Assembly: GCA_016707685.1 (NCBI GenBank)
Contig: JADJHE010000023.1
Coordinates: 1 to 48,236, forward strand
DNA: 48,236 bases
Direction of reading: 5' to 3'
DNA from: Bacteroidota bacterium
GTDB lineage: Bacteria > Bacteroidota > Bacteroidia > 2-12-FULL-35-15
Shown: positions 20,069 to 29,487 of the stretch, in pieces
How the letters are laid out: each line of letters opens with the position of its first letter
Numbering within the stretch: position 1 is the stretch's first letter
Notes under the pieces: model-generated
Told to the model about the DNA's origin: nothing
Databases searched by the model: none
What the model saw: only the letters and a program-made list of their open reading frames with translations
Program-made: the position numbers and the translations under genes

Positions 20069-20770
20069 ATAGAATATCCCAAATTTATTCCAAATACCAA
20101 ATTTACATTTGAATTAAAAAAGTCGCCAAAATCTTCTTGATCAAAAGGAGTTACGGTGTAAGTATTTGTGTGATAATATACCTTATTGTTTTTATAACCT
20201 ATTCCTCCATACACATCAAATGTTAACCTGTTTTTTTTACCTGCTTGAACTCCAATTATTCCGTTTATATTAAATTGTCGGATGTCATAGTAGGCTGTTT
20301 TAAGGAATCTATTGGATCAATAGCGATGTTAATAGTCGTATATGATATGAGCGGTGCTACATAAAAGCCATACGGACTATGATGGCGCCTGTTTACAAGG
20401 TAAAATTTGTGCGCATATTGTAATCTCCAGCCGCTTACTTTAAAGCCAAAACGATTGGTTAGACTATTAGGTGTGTTTTTATCTACTTGATTGAATATAA
20501 TATTCTTTCCAATAATTGAAAAGGCAATTTGTTCGGATTGCGTTCTATTACTAGGCATTTCTACCATTATTCTGTATTCAGATGAGAATGGTAAAACGCC
20601 TCCGTATAGCAATGCAGTTGGACTCGTTTTTATAACAAGAGGTTGATAAGGATATACTTTTTGTTTTTTACAAAGGGCTTAATAACTAAGGTGTCATCAT
20701 TTAGTTCAAAACCTAAAAGTGAAGTTTGAATAAGCAGAAGAATGATGGAATAAAAATATATTCTTGTCAT
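20065..20770 (-). CDS. Secreted beta-barrel-like protein of unknown function, frameshifted
   Basis: About 235 residues once two single-base indels are repaired (about 20660-20670, in the run TTTGTTTTTT; and about 20300, TTTT). N-terminus MTRIYFYSIILLLIQTSLLG is a signal peptide. Middle: PTALLYGGVLPFSSEYRIM, then SGWRLQYAHKFYL and PYGFYVAPLISYTTINI. C-terminal: FDVYGGIGYKNNKVYYHT and VNLVFGINLGYSI, ending with the alternating pattern of an outer-membrane barrel. It resembles short outer-membrane proteins sometimes filed under DUF3575, but I cannot confirm the family. It starts 33 nt downstream of... the tsaD side: its ATG lies 10 nt after the tsaD stop, so both are probably cotranscribed from the tsaD promoter. 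Confidence 0.65.
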
Positions 20771-20780
20771 TGTCGTCTAA

Positions 20781-21803
20781 TTATAGAGCATAACGAGCCG
20801 TAGGGGCAATTGCTTGATTACTAAAATCGTTTTTTAAAAATTTATAATAACCAGTAATGGCGATCATAGCTGCATTATCTGTACAATACTCAAATTTAGG
20901 TATATAAACGTTCCAATCCAACTCCTTTTCTAAATTCAATAAAGCACTTCTTAAACCACTGTTTGCGGATACACCGCCAGCAATTGCAATTTGTTTAACA
21001 CCTGTTTGTTCAACCGCTTTTTTTAGTTTAGTAAGTAATATGTCTATGATTGTATATTGAATGGATGCGCAAATATTATCTCTTTGTTCTTCTATAAATG
21101 AAGGGTTACGCGCAACTTCGTTGTTTATAAAATTCATGAAATTGGTTTTTAAACCACTAAAGCTAAAGTCTAACTGTTGAATATTCGGTTTTGTAAATTT
21201 GAATGCATGTGGATTTCCTTCTTTAGCGTATTTATCAATCAACGGACCACCTGGGTATGGTAATCCCATTATTTTAGCAGCCTTGTCAAATGCTTCTCCT
21301 GCCGCATCATCAATGGTTTCTCCTATAACTTTTAAATCAAAAAAATCTTTAATTAAAACAATTTGTGTATGTCCGCCACTTACAGTAAGGCATAAAAAAG
21401 GAAATTCAGGATGTTTGCCTTCATTCGCATCTTCAATAAAATGCGCTAGGATATGGCCTTGCATGTGATTCACTTCAATTAGTGGAATATTTAATCCAAG
21501 TGCAAATGCTTTTGCAAAGGATGTTCCAACTAATAAAGAACCCATTAAACCTGGCCCTCTCGTAAAGGCAACAGCATCAAGTTCTGTTTTGGATACATTC
21601 GCTCGTTTTAATGCTTGATCTACAACAGGTATTATGTTTTGTTGATGCGCTCTGGAAGCCAGTTCTGGCACAACACCACCATAAAGATTGTGCACGCTCT
21701 GATTCGCAACAACATTGGCAAGTATTTTGCCATTTTGTATAATAGCAGCTGCTGTATCATCACACGATGATTCAATGCCTAATATGGTGATTGTTTTGCT
21801 CAT
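20781..21803 (-). CDS. tsaD: tRNA threonylcarbamoyltransferase subunit TsaD
   Basis: Catalytic subunit (Kae1/YgjD) that transfers the threonylcarbamoyl group to A37 of ANN-decoding tRNAs. 340 residues, intact. ILGIESSCDDTAAAII is the ASKHA-fold phosphate loop; VNHMQGHILAHF holds the metal-binding His-x3-His; SGGHTQI and GEAFDKAAKIMGLPYPGG follow; AGGVSANSGLR and the C-terminal YCTDNAAMIA with the metal Asp complete the set. I chose ATG 21803 (MSKTITILGIESSC); a longer in-frame start at 21848 would add residues unlike the family and would cover the leader hairpin. Confidence 0.96.
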   Translation of the reverse strand: MSKTITILGIESSCDDTAAAIIQNGKILANVVANQSVHNLYGGVVPELASRAHQQNIIPVVDQALKRANVSKTELDAVAFTRGPGLMGSLLVGTSFAKAFALGLNIPLIEVNHMQGHILAHFIEDANEGKHPEFPFLCLTVSGGHTQIVLIKDFFDLKVIGETIDDAAGEAFDKAAKIMGLPYPGGPLIDKYAKEGNPHAFKFTKPNIQQLDFSFSGLKTNFMNFINNEVARNPSFIEEQRDNICASIQYTIIDILLTKLKKAVEQTGVKQIAIAGGVSANSGLRSALLNLEKELDWNVYIPKFEYCTDNAAMIAITGYYKFLKNDFSNQAIAPTARYAL

Positions 21804-21815
21804 AATCCTTAACTT

Positions 21816-21835
21816 CGTACCGCAATAGCGGTACG
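21816..21835 (-). promoter_or_regulatory. Perfect hairpin in the tsaD leader
   Basis: An 8-bp perfect inverted repeat CGTACCGC / GCGGTACG around the 4-nt loop AATA, 13-32 nt upstream of the tsaD ATG and just downstream of its -7 box. It is GC-rich in an A+T-rich setting. There is no T run, so it is not an intrinsic terminator; operator or 5'-UTR stability element are possible. Confidence 0.55.
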
Positions 21836-21845
21836 CCTTCAAAAA

Positions 21846-21853
21846 CAAAGATA
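21846..21853 (-). promoter_or_regulatory. -7 box of tsaD
   Basis: TATCTTTG on the minus strand, an exact TAnnTTTG match, about 43 nt upstream of the tsaD ATG. The predicted start is close to the base of the leader hairpin. The box overlaps the probable N-terminus of the divergent TamB-like gene. Confidence 0.5.
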
Positions 21854-24800
21854 TTAAAAAAGTAGCTTACATATTATTTAGATTGTTAGCAATAATTATT
21901 TTTATTGTTGTCACCTTCTTTTTGGTAATTCAGCTATCTAGTGTTCAAACATACGCTGGACATAAATTTGCCGATTTTCTTTCCAATAAATTAAATACAA
22001 AAGTGGAGATCGGATCCATTCATTTTGCTTTTTTTAAGCGAATTGAAGTTTCGGATGTATTTATTGAAGATTTGCACAATGATACGCTCTTATACGCTAA
22101 GAAACTAAATGTAGGAATCAAAGATCTTGATTTTGAAAACAATGAAATTTCCTTGCGAAAGGTTACACTACTGAATGCAAAAGCGAAGTTGATTAAATAT
22201 CGTTCAGATGAAGATTTTAATTTTCAATTCATTATTGATGCTTTTGCTTCTAAAAAAAAGACACCCAAAGCACCTTCTGCTCCAATTAATTTTACGGTTG
22301 GGGAGGTAGCATTTGTAAATACCGATTTTTCCTTCAAGAATGAACACGATACCTTAAATACAACTGGAGTAAATTATTTTGATTTGAGGGTTCAAAATAT
22401 TAATGGATTAATAACAGATGTTGAGATAGAGCATGATACTATAAGGGGTACAATTGAATATTTATCAGCAATTGAAAAGAGTGGTTTTGTGTTAAATAAT
22501 ATCAGTAGCTATGTAAGTGTTAGTCCTGTTGGTATTCAGTTAGACGAATTAAAAATAACAACTCCAGAAAGTGATATTTCTACAGATTTAACTTTTAAAT
22601 ATGATACTTATCGCGATTTCAAGGACTTTATAGATAAAGTTAAATTTAAAGCAGAATTTGATCGGTCCATTTTGCAAATGAGCGATGTTGCTTTTTTTGC
22701 AGATGAACTAAAAGGCATTGATGAACAAATTGACATTACAGGTAAAATTAGTGGTACAGTATCCGATTTAAGAGGGAAAGCATTGGATTTTAAAATTGGC
22801 CAAGCAACTCGGTTCAAAGGTGATGTTACGCTAACAGGTTTACCTAAAATAGATGAAACTTTGATTCATCTTTCGGTTAAGAGCTTGACTACTAACTATA
22901 ATGATTTAACTCAGTTTCCAATACCGCCTTTCGACAAGAAGAATACCCTAAAAATACCAAAGAATTTAGCTTTATTAGGCACTGTTAATTTTAAAGGAAC
23001 ATTTACAGGCCTATACAATGATTTTTATGCTTATGGCGACTTAAGAACAGCACTTGGTGAATTGTCATCTGATATTGCAGTGCGCCACGATTATGAAAAA
23101 AACAAAGAATTTTATAAAGGAAAACTACAATCAAAATCGTTTGATTTCGGAAAGTTTTTGTCGGCACCAGCACTTGGAAAAGCAACGGTTGATGTTAATA
23201 TTGACGGAGAAGGAATTACAATTGACGATTTGAAAGCTAAACTCACGGGTACAATCAATAGTGTTGAATTTAATAATTACACTTACAAAAATATTATCAT
23301 TGAAGGTGATGTGGCAAATCAAATTTTCAATGGTAAATTGAATGTTAAAGATGATAACATTGATTTTGATTTTATTGGAAATGTTGATTTTACAAAGTCA
23401 TTGCCCAAGTTGGATTTTATTGCAACTCTAAATCAGGCCGATTTAGGAGCCTTGCATTTTATTAAAACGGATGAAAGACAGATTTGTCTACTCAGATGTT
23501 TATCAATGTTACAGGAAGCACAATTGATAATTTGATAGGACAAATAAATTTCGATAATACAATATATGTTCAAGGTGATAAAACATATAAATTAAGTGTC
23601 TTCAACTTAACTTCTGAATTTTTTGGAAGTAAAAAGGTGCTCAAGTTATCCTCCGATTTCGCAGATGTAAAACTCTATGGAGATTATAAAATTTTAGAAT
23701 TGCCTAGCTCTATTGAAAAATTGATGAGTAATTACCTACCTGCCTATTTTAATAAAAATTATAAAAATATCTCCCCACAAAATTTCGAATATTCTATCTT
23801 ATTTAAGAAAAATGATGCTGTACTACGATTGTTTGCGCCTGATTTGTCAATAGCTCCTAAAACATCAATTAGAGGTAAATACAACTCTTTGAGGAATGAT
23901 TTTGAACTCACAGGCAATTCCACTAAACTTTCATACAAAGGGATTGATTTTAAAAACTGGAGTGTTGTAGCCATTAATTCCAATAATAATTTGCAGTTAA
24001 ATTCAACATGTGATAAACTTCAATTGACAGATAGCTTGTTGTTAGGAAACTTTATGTTGTGTACCGAAACTCACGATGATAGTGTTGATTTAAGTATAGA
24101 ATGGGATAACAAAACAAAAGAAGTTTATAAAGGCAATATTGATGCATTTTTATATTTTAATAAAAACAAATCGTTGTTGTTCAAAATTTTGCCATCGCAA
24201 CTCACCATTTCCGACTCTTTATGGGTTATTAATAAAACCAATGAAATCCGGATTGATTCCTCGACTATAAATGTAAATGAATTAATGTTTGAGCATAATG
24301 AACAGTATATATTGGTAAATGGTACTGTTTCAAAAAACAAAGATGATTTGTTGAAATTACGATTTAATCAATTTAATTTGTCCAATTTGAACGTGCTGTT
24401 GAGTCCTTATGGCGTTAATTTGAAAGGAAGAATAAATGGCATTTCGACAGTATCGGATGTTTATAACGACCTCATCTTTTTGAGTGACAATGAGTTTTTG
24501 GAACTTGCAATAAATGATAATTTGCTTGGTAATGGTGCAGTTGAGAGTTTGTGGGATAAAAATAAAGAAGCCCTCTATTTGCATGGGCAATTTACGTTGG
24601 CTGAAATTCCGAATATCCTTTTTTCGGGATACTATTACCCAAAACGAAAATACGATAACATAGATATGGAAGTAAATCTTCAATCTATTCAAATGCAATT
24701 ATTAGAGCCATTTGTGAAAGACTATTGCGATGATTTTGTAGGGGTGTTTTCTGGTAATGTAACTGTTAAGGGAGCCATCGAAAAACCAATTTTGTCTGGG

Positions 24801-26354
24801 AAATTGAATGTAAATGCGAAGAAAATAACAGTAGGGTATTTAAAAACGAGTTATCGATTTATCGATGAAATATCAATTGAAGATGGAGCTTTTGGAGTTG
24901 AAAATATGACCTTGTTTGATATGAATAACAATCGAGCCCTTGTTACTGGAAAAGTATACCATAATAATTTTAAAAATTTTCAGCTTGATTTTGATATTCA
25001 GCCTTACAAATTTATGTGCTTGAATACGACTGAAATTGATAATAATTTATTTTATGGTAAAGCTTATGCAACGGGGACAGTAAATATTTTTGGTTTTACA
25101 GATAATATTTTAATAGATGCGAATGTTAAAACTGAAAAAATAACGTCAAATGATAAATCGGATAAAGTGAATTTATTATCGAAAACGGAAATGACGAAAA
25201 TATTTATTCCATTGTCGGGGACATCAGAAGTAAGTGAAAATAATTTTATAACATTCGTTAAGAAAGATTCTATTGATGAAAAAGGTGAATACACGGTTAA
25301 TCTAAGTGGCTTAAAATTGAACTTCGACTTGGAAGTTACGCCTGATGCAGAGATACAATTGATCTTTGATCAAAAAGTGGGTGATGTGATTAAGGCAAAG
25401 GGAACGGGTGACATTAAGTTGAAAATATCTTCTACAGGCGATTTTCAAATGTATGGTGATTACGATATTGACAATGGGGACTATTTATTCACTCTTCAAA
25501 ATATTTTAAATAAAAAGTTTGACATCGAAAAAGGAAGCACCATTAAATGGAGTGGTGTCCCTTATAAAGCAGATTTGAATATTAGTGCTATTTATAAAGC
25601 ACGAGCATCTATTAAGCCGTTTTTTCCATCTGATTCTTCTAGTGCATTAAAAAAGAGGTATCCTGTTGATTTGAAATTGTATATGACAGAAGAGTTGTTA
25701 GAGCCTCACATTACTTTTGACATTGGTTTGCCAACAGTAGATGCAGCTATTCGACAACAAGTATTAGGATTTATTAATACTGAAACCGAAATGAACAGAC
25801 AGGCATTTTCACTTTTGGTATTAAATAGTTTTGTATCACCTCCTCAATTTAATTCAGGATCTGGTGGAGCAGGAGTAGATGGTGCAATTGGCTCCAATGC
25901 ATTTGAATTATTATCGAATCAGTTAAGCAATATGTTAAGCAAGATCAGTAGTGATTTTGATATAGGCGTTAATTATCGACCAGGTGACGCTATTAATAAA
26001 GATGAACTCGGTGTTGCCCTTTCAACTCAATTGTTTGATGAGAAATTGACCATCGATGGAAATGTGGGTGTGAACAATAACAATCAAAATACGAATAACA
26101 TTGTTGGTGATGTGAATGTTGAATACAAACTTACCGATGATGGAAAAGTGAGGGTGAAAGCTTTTAACAAAGCAAACGATAACAACAGCACCATTATAAC
26201 ATCTGGTCCGTATACCCAAGGCGTTGGTATCTTCTATCGTGAAGAGTTTGATACCATTGGAGAGCTTTATAGACGATATCTAGATGCTGTTAGCAACAGA
26301 CGTAATAAAGAGAAAAAGAAGGAAGAAATCCCCTCTACTGAAATTACAGAATAA
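21853..26354 (+). CDS. TamB-like (DUF490) translocation and assembly module protein, frameshifted
   Basis: Giant, AsmA/TamB-type protein of about 1500 residues, anchored in the inner membrane and spanning the periplasm, linked in other bacteria to phospholipid transport or outer-membrane assembly. The N-terminus KKVAYILFRLLAIIIFIVVT is the membrane anchor, followed by VQTYAGHKFADFLSNKLNTKVEIGSI, typical of the family. A long beta-repeat region leads to the C-terminal TamB domain (GDYDIDNGDYLFTLQNILNKKF, DLKLYMTEELLEPHITFDI, EYKLTDDGKVRVKAFNKAND, GVGIFYREEFDTIGELY). One A is lost near 23473 (GAAAGAC), splitting the frame. No ATG is present at the expected N-terminus: an ATT at 21853 or TTG at 21883 are the only nearby choices after the in-frame stop at 21826-21828. 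Confidence 0.85.
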
Positions 26355-26356
26355 GT

Positions 26357-27347
26357 TTATCCTTTTAAAGGACGAGCATATGCTAAAACATCTTTATCGC
26401 TAATTACTTTGTCACATAAAATAATTAATCGTTCAACTACATTTCTTTAAGCGATGGTATAAATCTTCTCTGAAATTACCATTGGCAATTTCTTTTTGTA
26501 AATCTTTATTGGTTGCAGCAACCACGCGAACATTTACTTTTATTTCTTTTTCGCCACCTACTCGTGTAATTTTATTTTCTTGCAATGCTCTTAGTACTTT
26601 TGCTTGCGCAGATAGACTCATATCTCCAATTTCATCCAAAAACAGCGTACCTCCTTCAGCTTGTTCAAATTTACCTTTTCGTTGATTTACAGCCGATGTA
26701 AAGGCTCCTTTTTCGTGACCAAAAAGTTCGCTTTCAATCAATTCGCTGGGTATTGCTGCACAGTTTACTTCAATTAATGGAGCTATTGAGCGACTGCTTT
26801 TTTCGTGTAACCAACGAGCAACTAATTCTTTTCCGCTTCCATTGCCACCAGTCACCAACACCCTTGCATCTGTTGGCGCAACTCGTTCAATCATTTCTTT
26901 TATTTGTTGAATGGCTTTTGATTCGCCTATCATATCAAAGGTTTTACTAACCTTCTTTTTTAGCACTTTTGTTTCTGTAACCAATGTTGATTTGTCCATT
27001 GCATTACGGATTGTTACTAATAATCGATTCAAATCCAATGGCTTTGCAATAAAGTCAAAAGCCCCTTTTTTCACTGCTTCAACAGCTGTTTCTATTGTAC
27101 CATGACCAGATATCATAACAACAGGAACATCGGTTGCTTGGATCATAATTTTATCAAGCACTTCCATACCATCCATTTTAGGCATTTTGATATCACATAA
27201 AATTACATCGTAGGTGTTTTTTTGAATTAGTCCAAGTCCTTCGGCACCATCTGCGGCTTCATCCACTTGATATTTCTCATATTCCAATATTTCACGCAAT
27301 GTTTTTCGGATACTTTTTTCATCGTCAATGATTAATAATTTTGCCAT
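26357..27347 (-). pseudogene. Sigma-54-dependent response regulator (NtrC family), internally deleted
   Basis: Receiver domain MAKLLIIDDEKSIRKTLREI with phospho-acceptor Asp in DVILCDIKMPKMDG and conserved Lys in FIAKPLD, then the AAA+ domain: GGNGSGKELVARWLHEKS (Walker A), ESELFGHEKGAFTSA (GAFTGA-type loop, here GAFTSA), GTLFLDEIGDMSLSAQAKVLRAL (Walker B) and RVVAATNKDLQKEI. After FREDLYHRL (about 26448) the frame is lost and the next readable sequence is RNVVERLIILCDKVISDKD, then VLAYARPLKG to the stop at 26357. In relatives about 60-70 residues (sensor regions and the run-up to NVRELRNVVE) lie between these blocks. No DNA-binding HTH is visible after them, as in other short members of this family. 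ATG at 27347 precedes the receiver domain. Confidence 0.8.
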
Positions 27348-27382
27348 AATGAGATAATTTTTTCTGGTTTTAGTGCTTTTAA

Positions 27383-27390
27383 CAAAGTTA
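27383..27390 (-). promoter_or_regulatory. -7 box for the sigma-54 regulator gene
   Basis: TAACTTTG on the minus strand fits TAnnTTTG, about 36 nt upstream of the ATG at 27347. No TTG at the proper -33 distance. Confidence 0.4.
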
Positions 27391-27431
27391 TAAAAGAAAT
27401 TCAATTGAGCATGAGTCTGAAAATTCAAAAA

Positions 27432-27462
27432 TTTGCATATCAAGGCATTAATCTTATCTTTG
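27432..27462 (+). promoter_or_regulatory. Promoter of efp
   Basis: TTTG (27432-27435), a 19-nt spacer and TATCTTTG (27455-27462): an ideal Bacteroidota -33/-7 promoter. Predicted start near 27469 gives a leader of about 40 nt before the efp ATG. Confidence 0.75.
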
Positions 27463-27508
27463 CAATCCGTTTAAAAATAGAAATTATAAACTTTATAAAT
27501 AAAACAAA

Positions 27509-28069
27509 ATGGCAAACACAGGCGATATCAATGTAGGATCTGTAATCCGTTTCAATGGAGAACTTTGTAGAATAGAAGAGTACCAACACCGTACACCAGG
27601 TAATTTACGTGCATTTTACCAAGCACGTATGCGTAATTTAAAATCTGGTAAAATTGTTGAAAATCGTTTTCGCTCTGGTGAAGAGGTAGAAGTAGTGCGT
27701 GTTGATTATAAAATGATGCAATTTATTTACCCTGAAGGTGATTTTATTGTGTGTATGGACAATGAAACATTTGAACAAGTGTACATTCCAGGAATAATGT
27801 TAGGAGAGTCCTTAAAGTTCTTAAAAGAAGGAATGGAAGTAAAGGTATCTTTTGAAGGTGATGAGCCAATTTTAGCTGAGCCTCCTGTATTTGTGGAGTT
27901 AGTTATTACTTATGCTGAACCAGGTGTAAAAGGTGATACTGCTACCAATACATTAAAACCAGCTACGCTAGAAACAGGAGCGGTTGTGAATGTTCCTTTA
28001 TTTGTGAACGAAGGTGAAAAAATTAAAATTGATACACGTACCAACTCTTACGTTGAACGTGTGAAATAA
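27509..28069 (+). CDS. efp: Translation elongation factor P
   Basis: EF-P binds between the ribosomal P and E sites and relieves stalling at polyproline stretches. 186 residues, three beta-barrel domains, intact. Domain I: VGSVIRFNGELCRIEEYQHRTPGNLRAF; domain II: QFIYPEGDFIVCMDNETFEQ; domain III: VTYAEPGVKGDTATNTLKPA and the signature VPLFVNEGEKIKIDTRTNSY. At the tip loop, where E. coli has PGKG with the modified Lys34, this protein has PGNL: Asn instead of Lys or Arg, so it is unlikely to be beta-lysylated or rhamnosylated there. Strong promoter upstream and terminator downstream make it a single-gene unit. Confidence 0.96.
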   Translation: MANTGDINVGSVIRFNGELCRIEEYQHRTPGNLRAFYQARMRNLKSGKIVENRFRSGEEVEVVRVDYKMMQFIYPEGDFIVCMDNETFEQVYIPGIMLGESLKFLKEGMEVKVSFEGDEPILAEPPVFVELVITYAEPGVKGDTATNTLKPATLETGAVVNVPLFVNEGEKIKIDTRTNSYVERVK

Positions 28070-28090
28070 GATCGCTTAAAATTAAAATAA

Positions 28091-28124
28091 AAAAGGTGTA
28101 TGAATTATTCATACACCTTTTTTA
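28091..28124. terminator. Bidirectional intrinsic terminator after efp
   Basis: A 14-bp perfect stem AAAAGGTGTATGAA / TTCATACACCTTTT around the loop TTA, followed by more T's. It serves efp on + and, with its A-rich left arm, the repeat-protein gene on -. Confidence 0.9.
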
Positions 28125-28126
28125 TT

Positions 28127-28528
28127 TTATTGTTTTTCTTTTGTTGGAACAGCTCCATAAACACTGGAACCATCTACTGCTTCTATGTTTACAGGAATGC
28201 CGTAGGATGTGCTTACTGAACTTCCACTTATTTCTTTTAAGTTCATTGGCAATGCACCATAGAATGAACTACCACCAATTTCTTTTAAATTAATAGGAAG
28301 TGCTCCATAAATGCTGCTGCCACCAACGCTTCTGATGTTTACATCCATGTCGCTTACCACTTTTACGTTGATAGAGCCATCGTTATTGATTGGTATTGCT
28401 GCATATTTATTAAAATCAGTTTTTGCTGCATTGGCTTCAGAAATTGGATTAATGTGCTGAATAACATTTGCGACTAAAGCAATTGCAATTACAGTTAAAA
28501 TTGTTTTGGTGTAAAGGTCTGTTTTCAT
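28127..28528 (-). CDS. Small exported protein with internal tandem repeats, unknown family
   Basis: 133 residues. The N-terminus MKTDLYTKTILTVIAIALVA is a membrane anchor or signal segment, with a possible cleavage after ANA (about residue 34). The rest is a set of degenerate 16-20-residue repeats: VGGSSIYGALPINLKEI, IGGSSFYGALPMNLKEI, a longer copy ISGSSVSTSYGIPVNIEAV and VDGSSVYGAVP. Each pairs a 'GSS-x-YGA-x-P' turn with a 'x-N-L/I-K/E' strand, suggesting a small stacked-strand structure. I do not recognise the family. Flanked by terminators on both sides, so it is a separate unit. ATG at 28528 chosen because the earlier in-frame ATG (28579) lies in the upstream terminator. Confidence 0.6.
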   Translation of the reverse strand: MKTDLYTKTILTVIAIALVANVIQHINPISEANAAKTDFNKYAAIPINNDGSINVKVVSDMDVNIRSVGGSSIYGALPINLKEIGGSSFYGALPMNLKEISGSSVSTSYGIPVNIEAVDGSSVYGAVPTKEKQ

Positions 28529-28566
28529 TTTTGTAGGTTTTAGTGATTGTTTTTTATTGCAATAAT

Positions 28567-28598
28567 AAAGCCACAGCATAAAAGTATACTGTGGCTTT
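28567..28598 (-). terminator. Intrinsic terminator of the enoyl-CoA hydratase gene
   Basis: A 10-bp perfect stem AAAGCCACAG / CTGTGGCTTT plus an inner ATA/TAT, flanked by A/T runs; on the minus strand it follows the hydratase stop by about 20 nt. Confidence 0.8.
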
Positions 28599-28616
28599 TT
28601 AGTATTTTAGAATGAA

Positions 28617-29375
28617 TTATGCTTTCGCTTTAAACTTGTTGATGGCATTGATTGTAAATTCTGATAAAACTAATTTACCACTCATTTCGGCACGTTCAAT
28701 CAATAAAGTATCCCAATTTTCAGTTCCTCTCCAAAACACTTTTTTTAGCATTTCCATTGCTTCTGGATTTGATTTGGATAAACGCTCTGCTAAGCTAACA
28801 ACAGCAGCATCCATCTCTTCAACTGTTTTGAAAATATCAACATATAAACCTTTTTCTCTTGCCCATTGAGCCGACTGCCATTCAGTTGCGTTAATTGATA
28901 AGGATGTAAAAGCCGATGTTCCTACTTTTCGTTCAACTGCAGGACCAACTACAAATGGTCCAATACCTACTGCTAATTCACTTAGTTTTATGGAAGCTGT
29001 GTCAACAGCAAGTGTGTAATCAGCAGCGCTTGCAATTCCAACACCACCACCAACAGCTTTTCCTTGAACACGTGCAATTACAAATTTTGGTGCTTTGCGA
29101 ATAGCATTTATTACCATTGCAAAGCCGGAAAAGAATTTTTTACCTGTTTCTAAATCCTTGATGGAAATCAATTCATCAAAGGATGCTCCAGCACAAAATG
29201 CTTTGTCGCCTTCGCTTTGCAATACAATCACTTTAGCATTTGCATCGTTTCCTGCTTTTGTAATTTCTTCTGCAAGCTGACGTAATAGCGCCCCTGGCAT
29301 TGAATTGCTTTGAGGATGAAAAAAGGTGATGGTAGCAATACCATTTGATATGCTTGATTTAATATGTCCTTCCAT
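28617..29375 (-). CDS. Enoyl-CoA hydratase/isomerase (crotonase) family protein
   Basis: 252 residues, intact. Crotonase fold: ATITFFHPQSNSMPGALLRQL, FCAGASFDELISIKD (first oxyanion-hole strand), RVQGKAVGGGVGIASAADYTLAV (second oxyanion-hole Gly and helix), then LSELAVGIGPFVVGPAVER. The first catalytic Glu of true hydratases is replaced in the GGVGIASA helix, while the second region keeps the SELAVGI Glu, so the exact reaction (hydration, isomerisation or another crotonase reaction) is open. The ATG at 29375 begins the normal crotonase N-terminus; the open frame before it is not protein-like. Has its own terminator. Confidence 0.85.
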   Translation of the reverse strand: MEGHIKSSISNGIATITFFHPQSNSMPGALLRQLAEEITKAGNDANAKVIVLQSEGDKAFCAGASFDELISIKDLETGKKFFSGFAMVINAIRKAPKFVIARVQGKAVGGGVGIASAADYTLAVDTASIKLSELAVGIGPFVVGPAVERKVGTSAFTSLSINATEWQSAQWAREKGLYVDIFKTVEEMDAAVVSLAERLSKSNPEAMEMLKKVFWRGTENWDTLLIERAEMSGKLVLSEFTINAINKFKAKA

Positions 29376-29425
29376 AATTGTAATTTTAAGTAGTAAAGAT
29401 TTAGGATGCGAATATAAAAAATAAA

Positions 29426-29453
29426 AAAGCACCTTGATAACTCAAAGTGCTTT
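29426..29453 (-). terminator. Intrinsic terminator
   Basis: Stem AAAGCAC / GTGCTTT continued, after one mismatch, by TTGA/TCAA; A-rich on the left, giving a T run on the minus strand. It lies about 35 nt past the stop of the 29488-29940 gene. Confidence 0.7.
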
Positions 29454-29487
29454 AATAAACCAATGTTTAACCCTTATATTATGACAT

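Noticed and set aside
28096..28293. Plus-strand ORF following efp
   Set aside because: It overlaps the efp terminator and is antisense to the repeat protein; no motif supports it.
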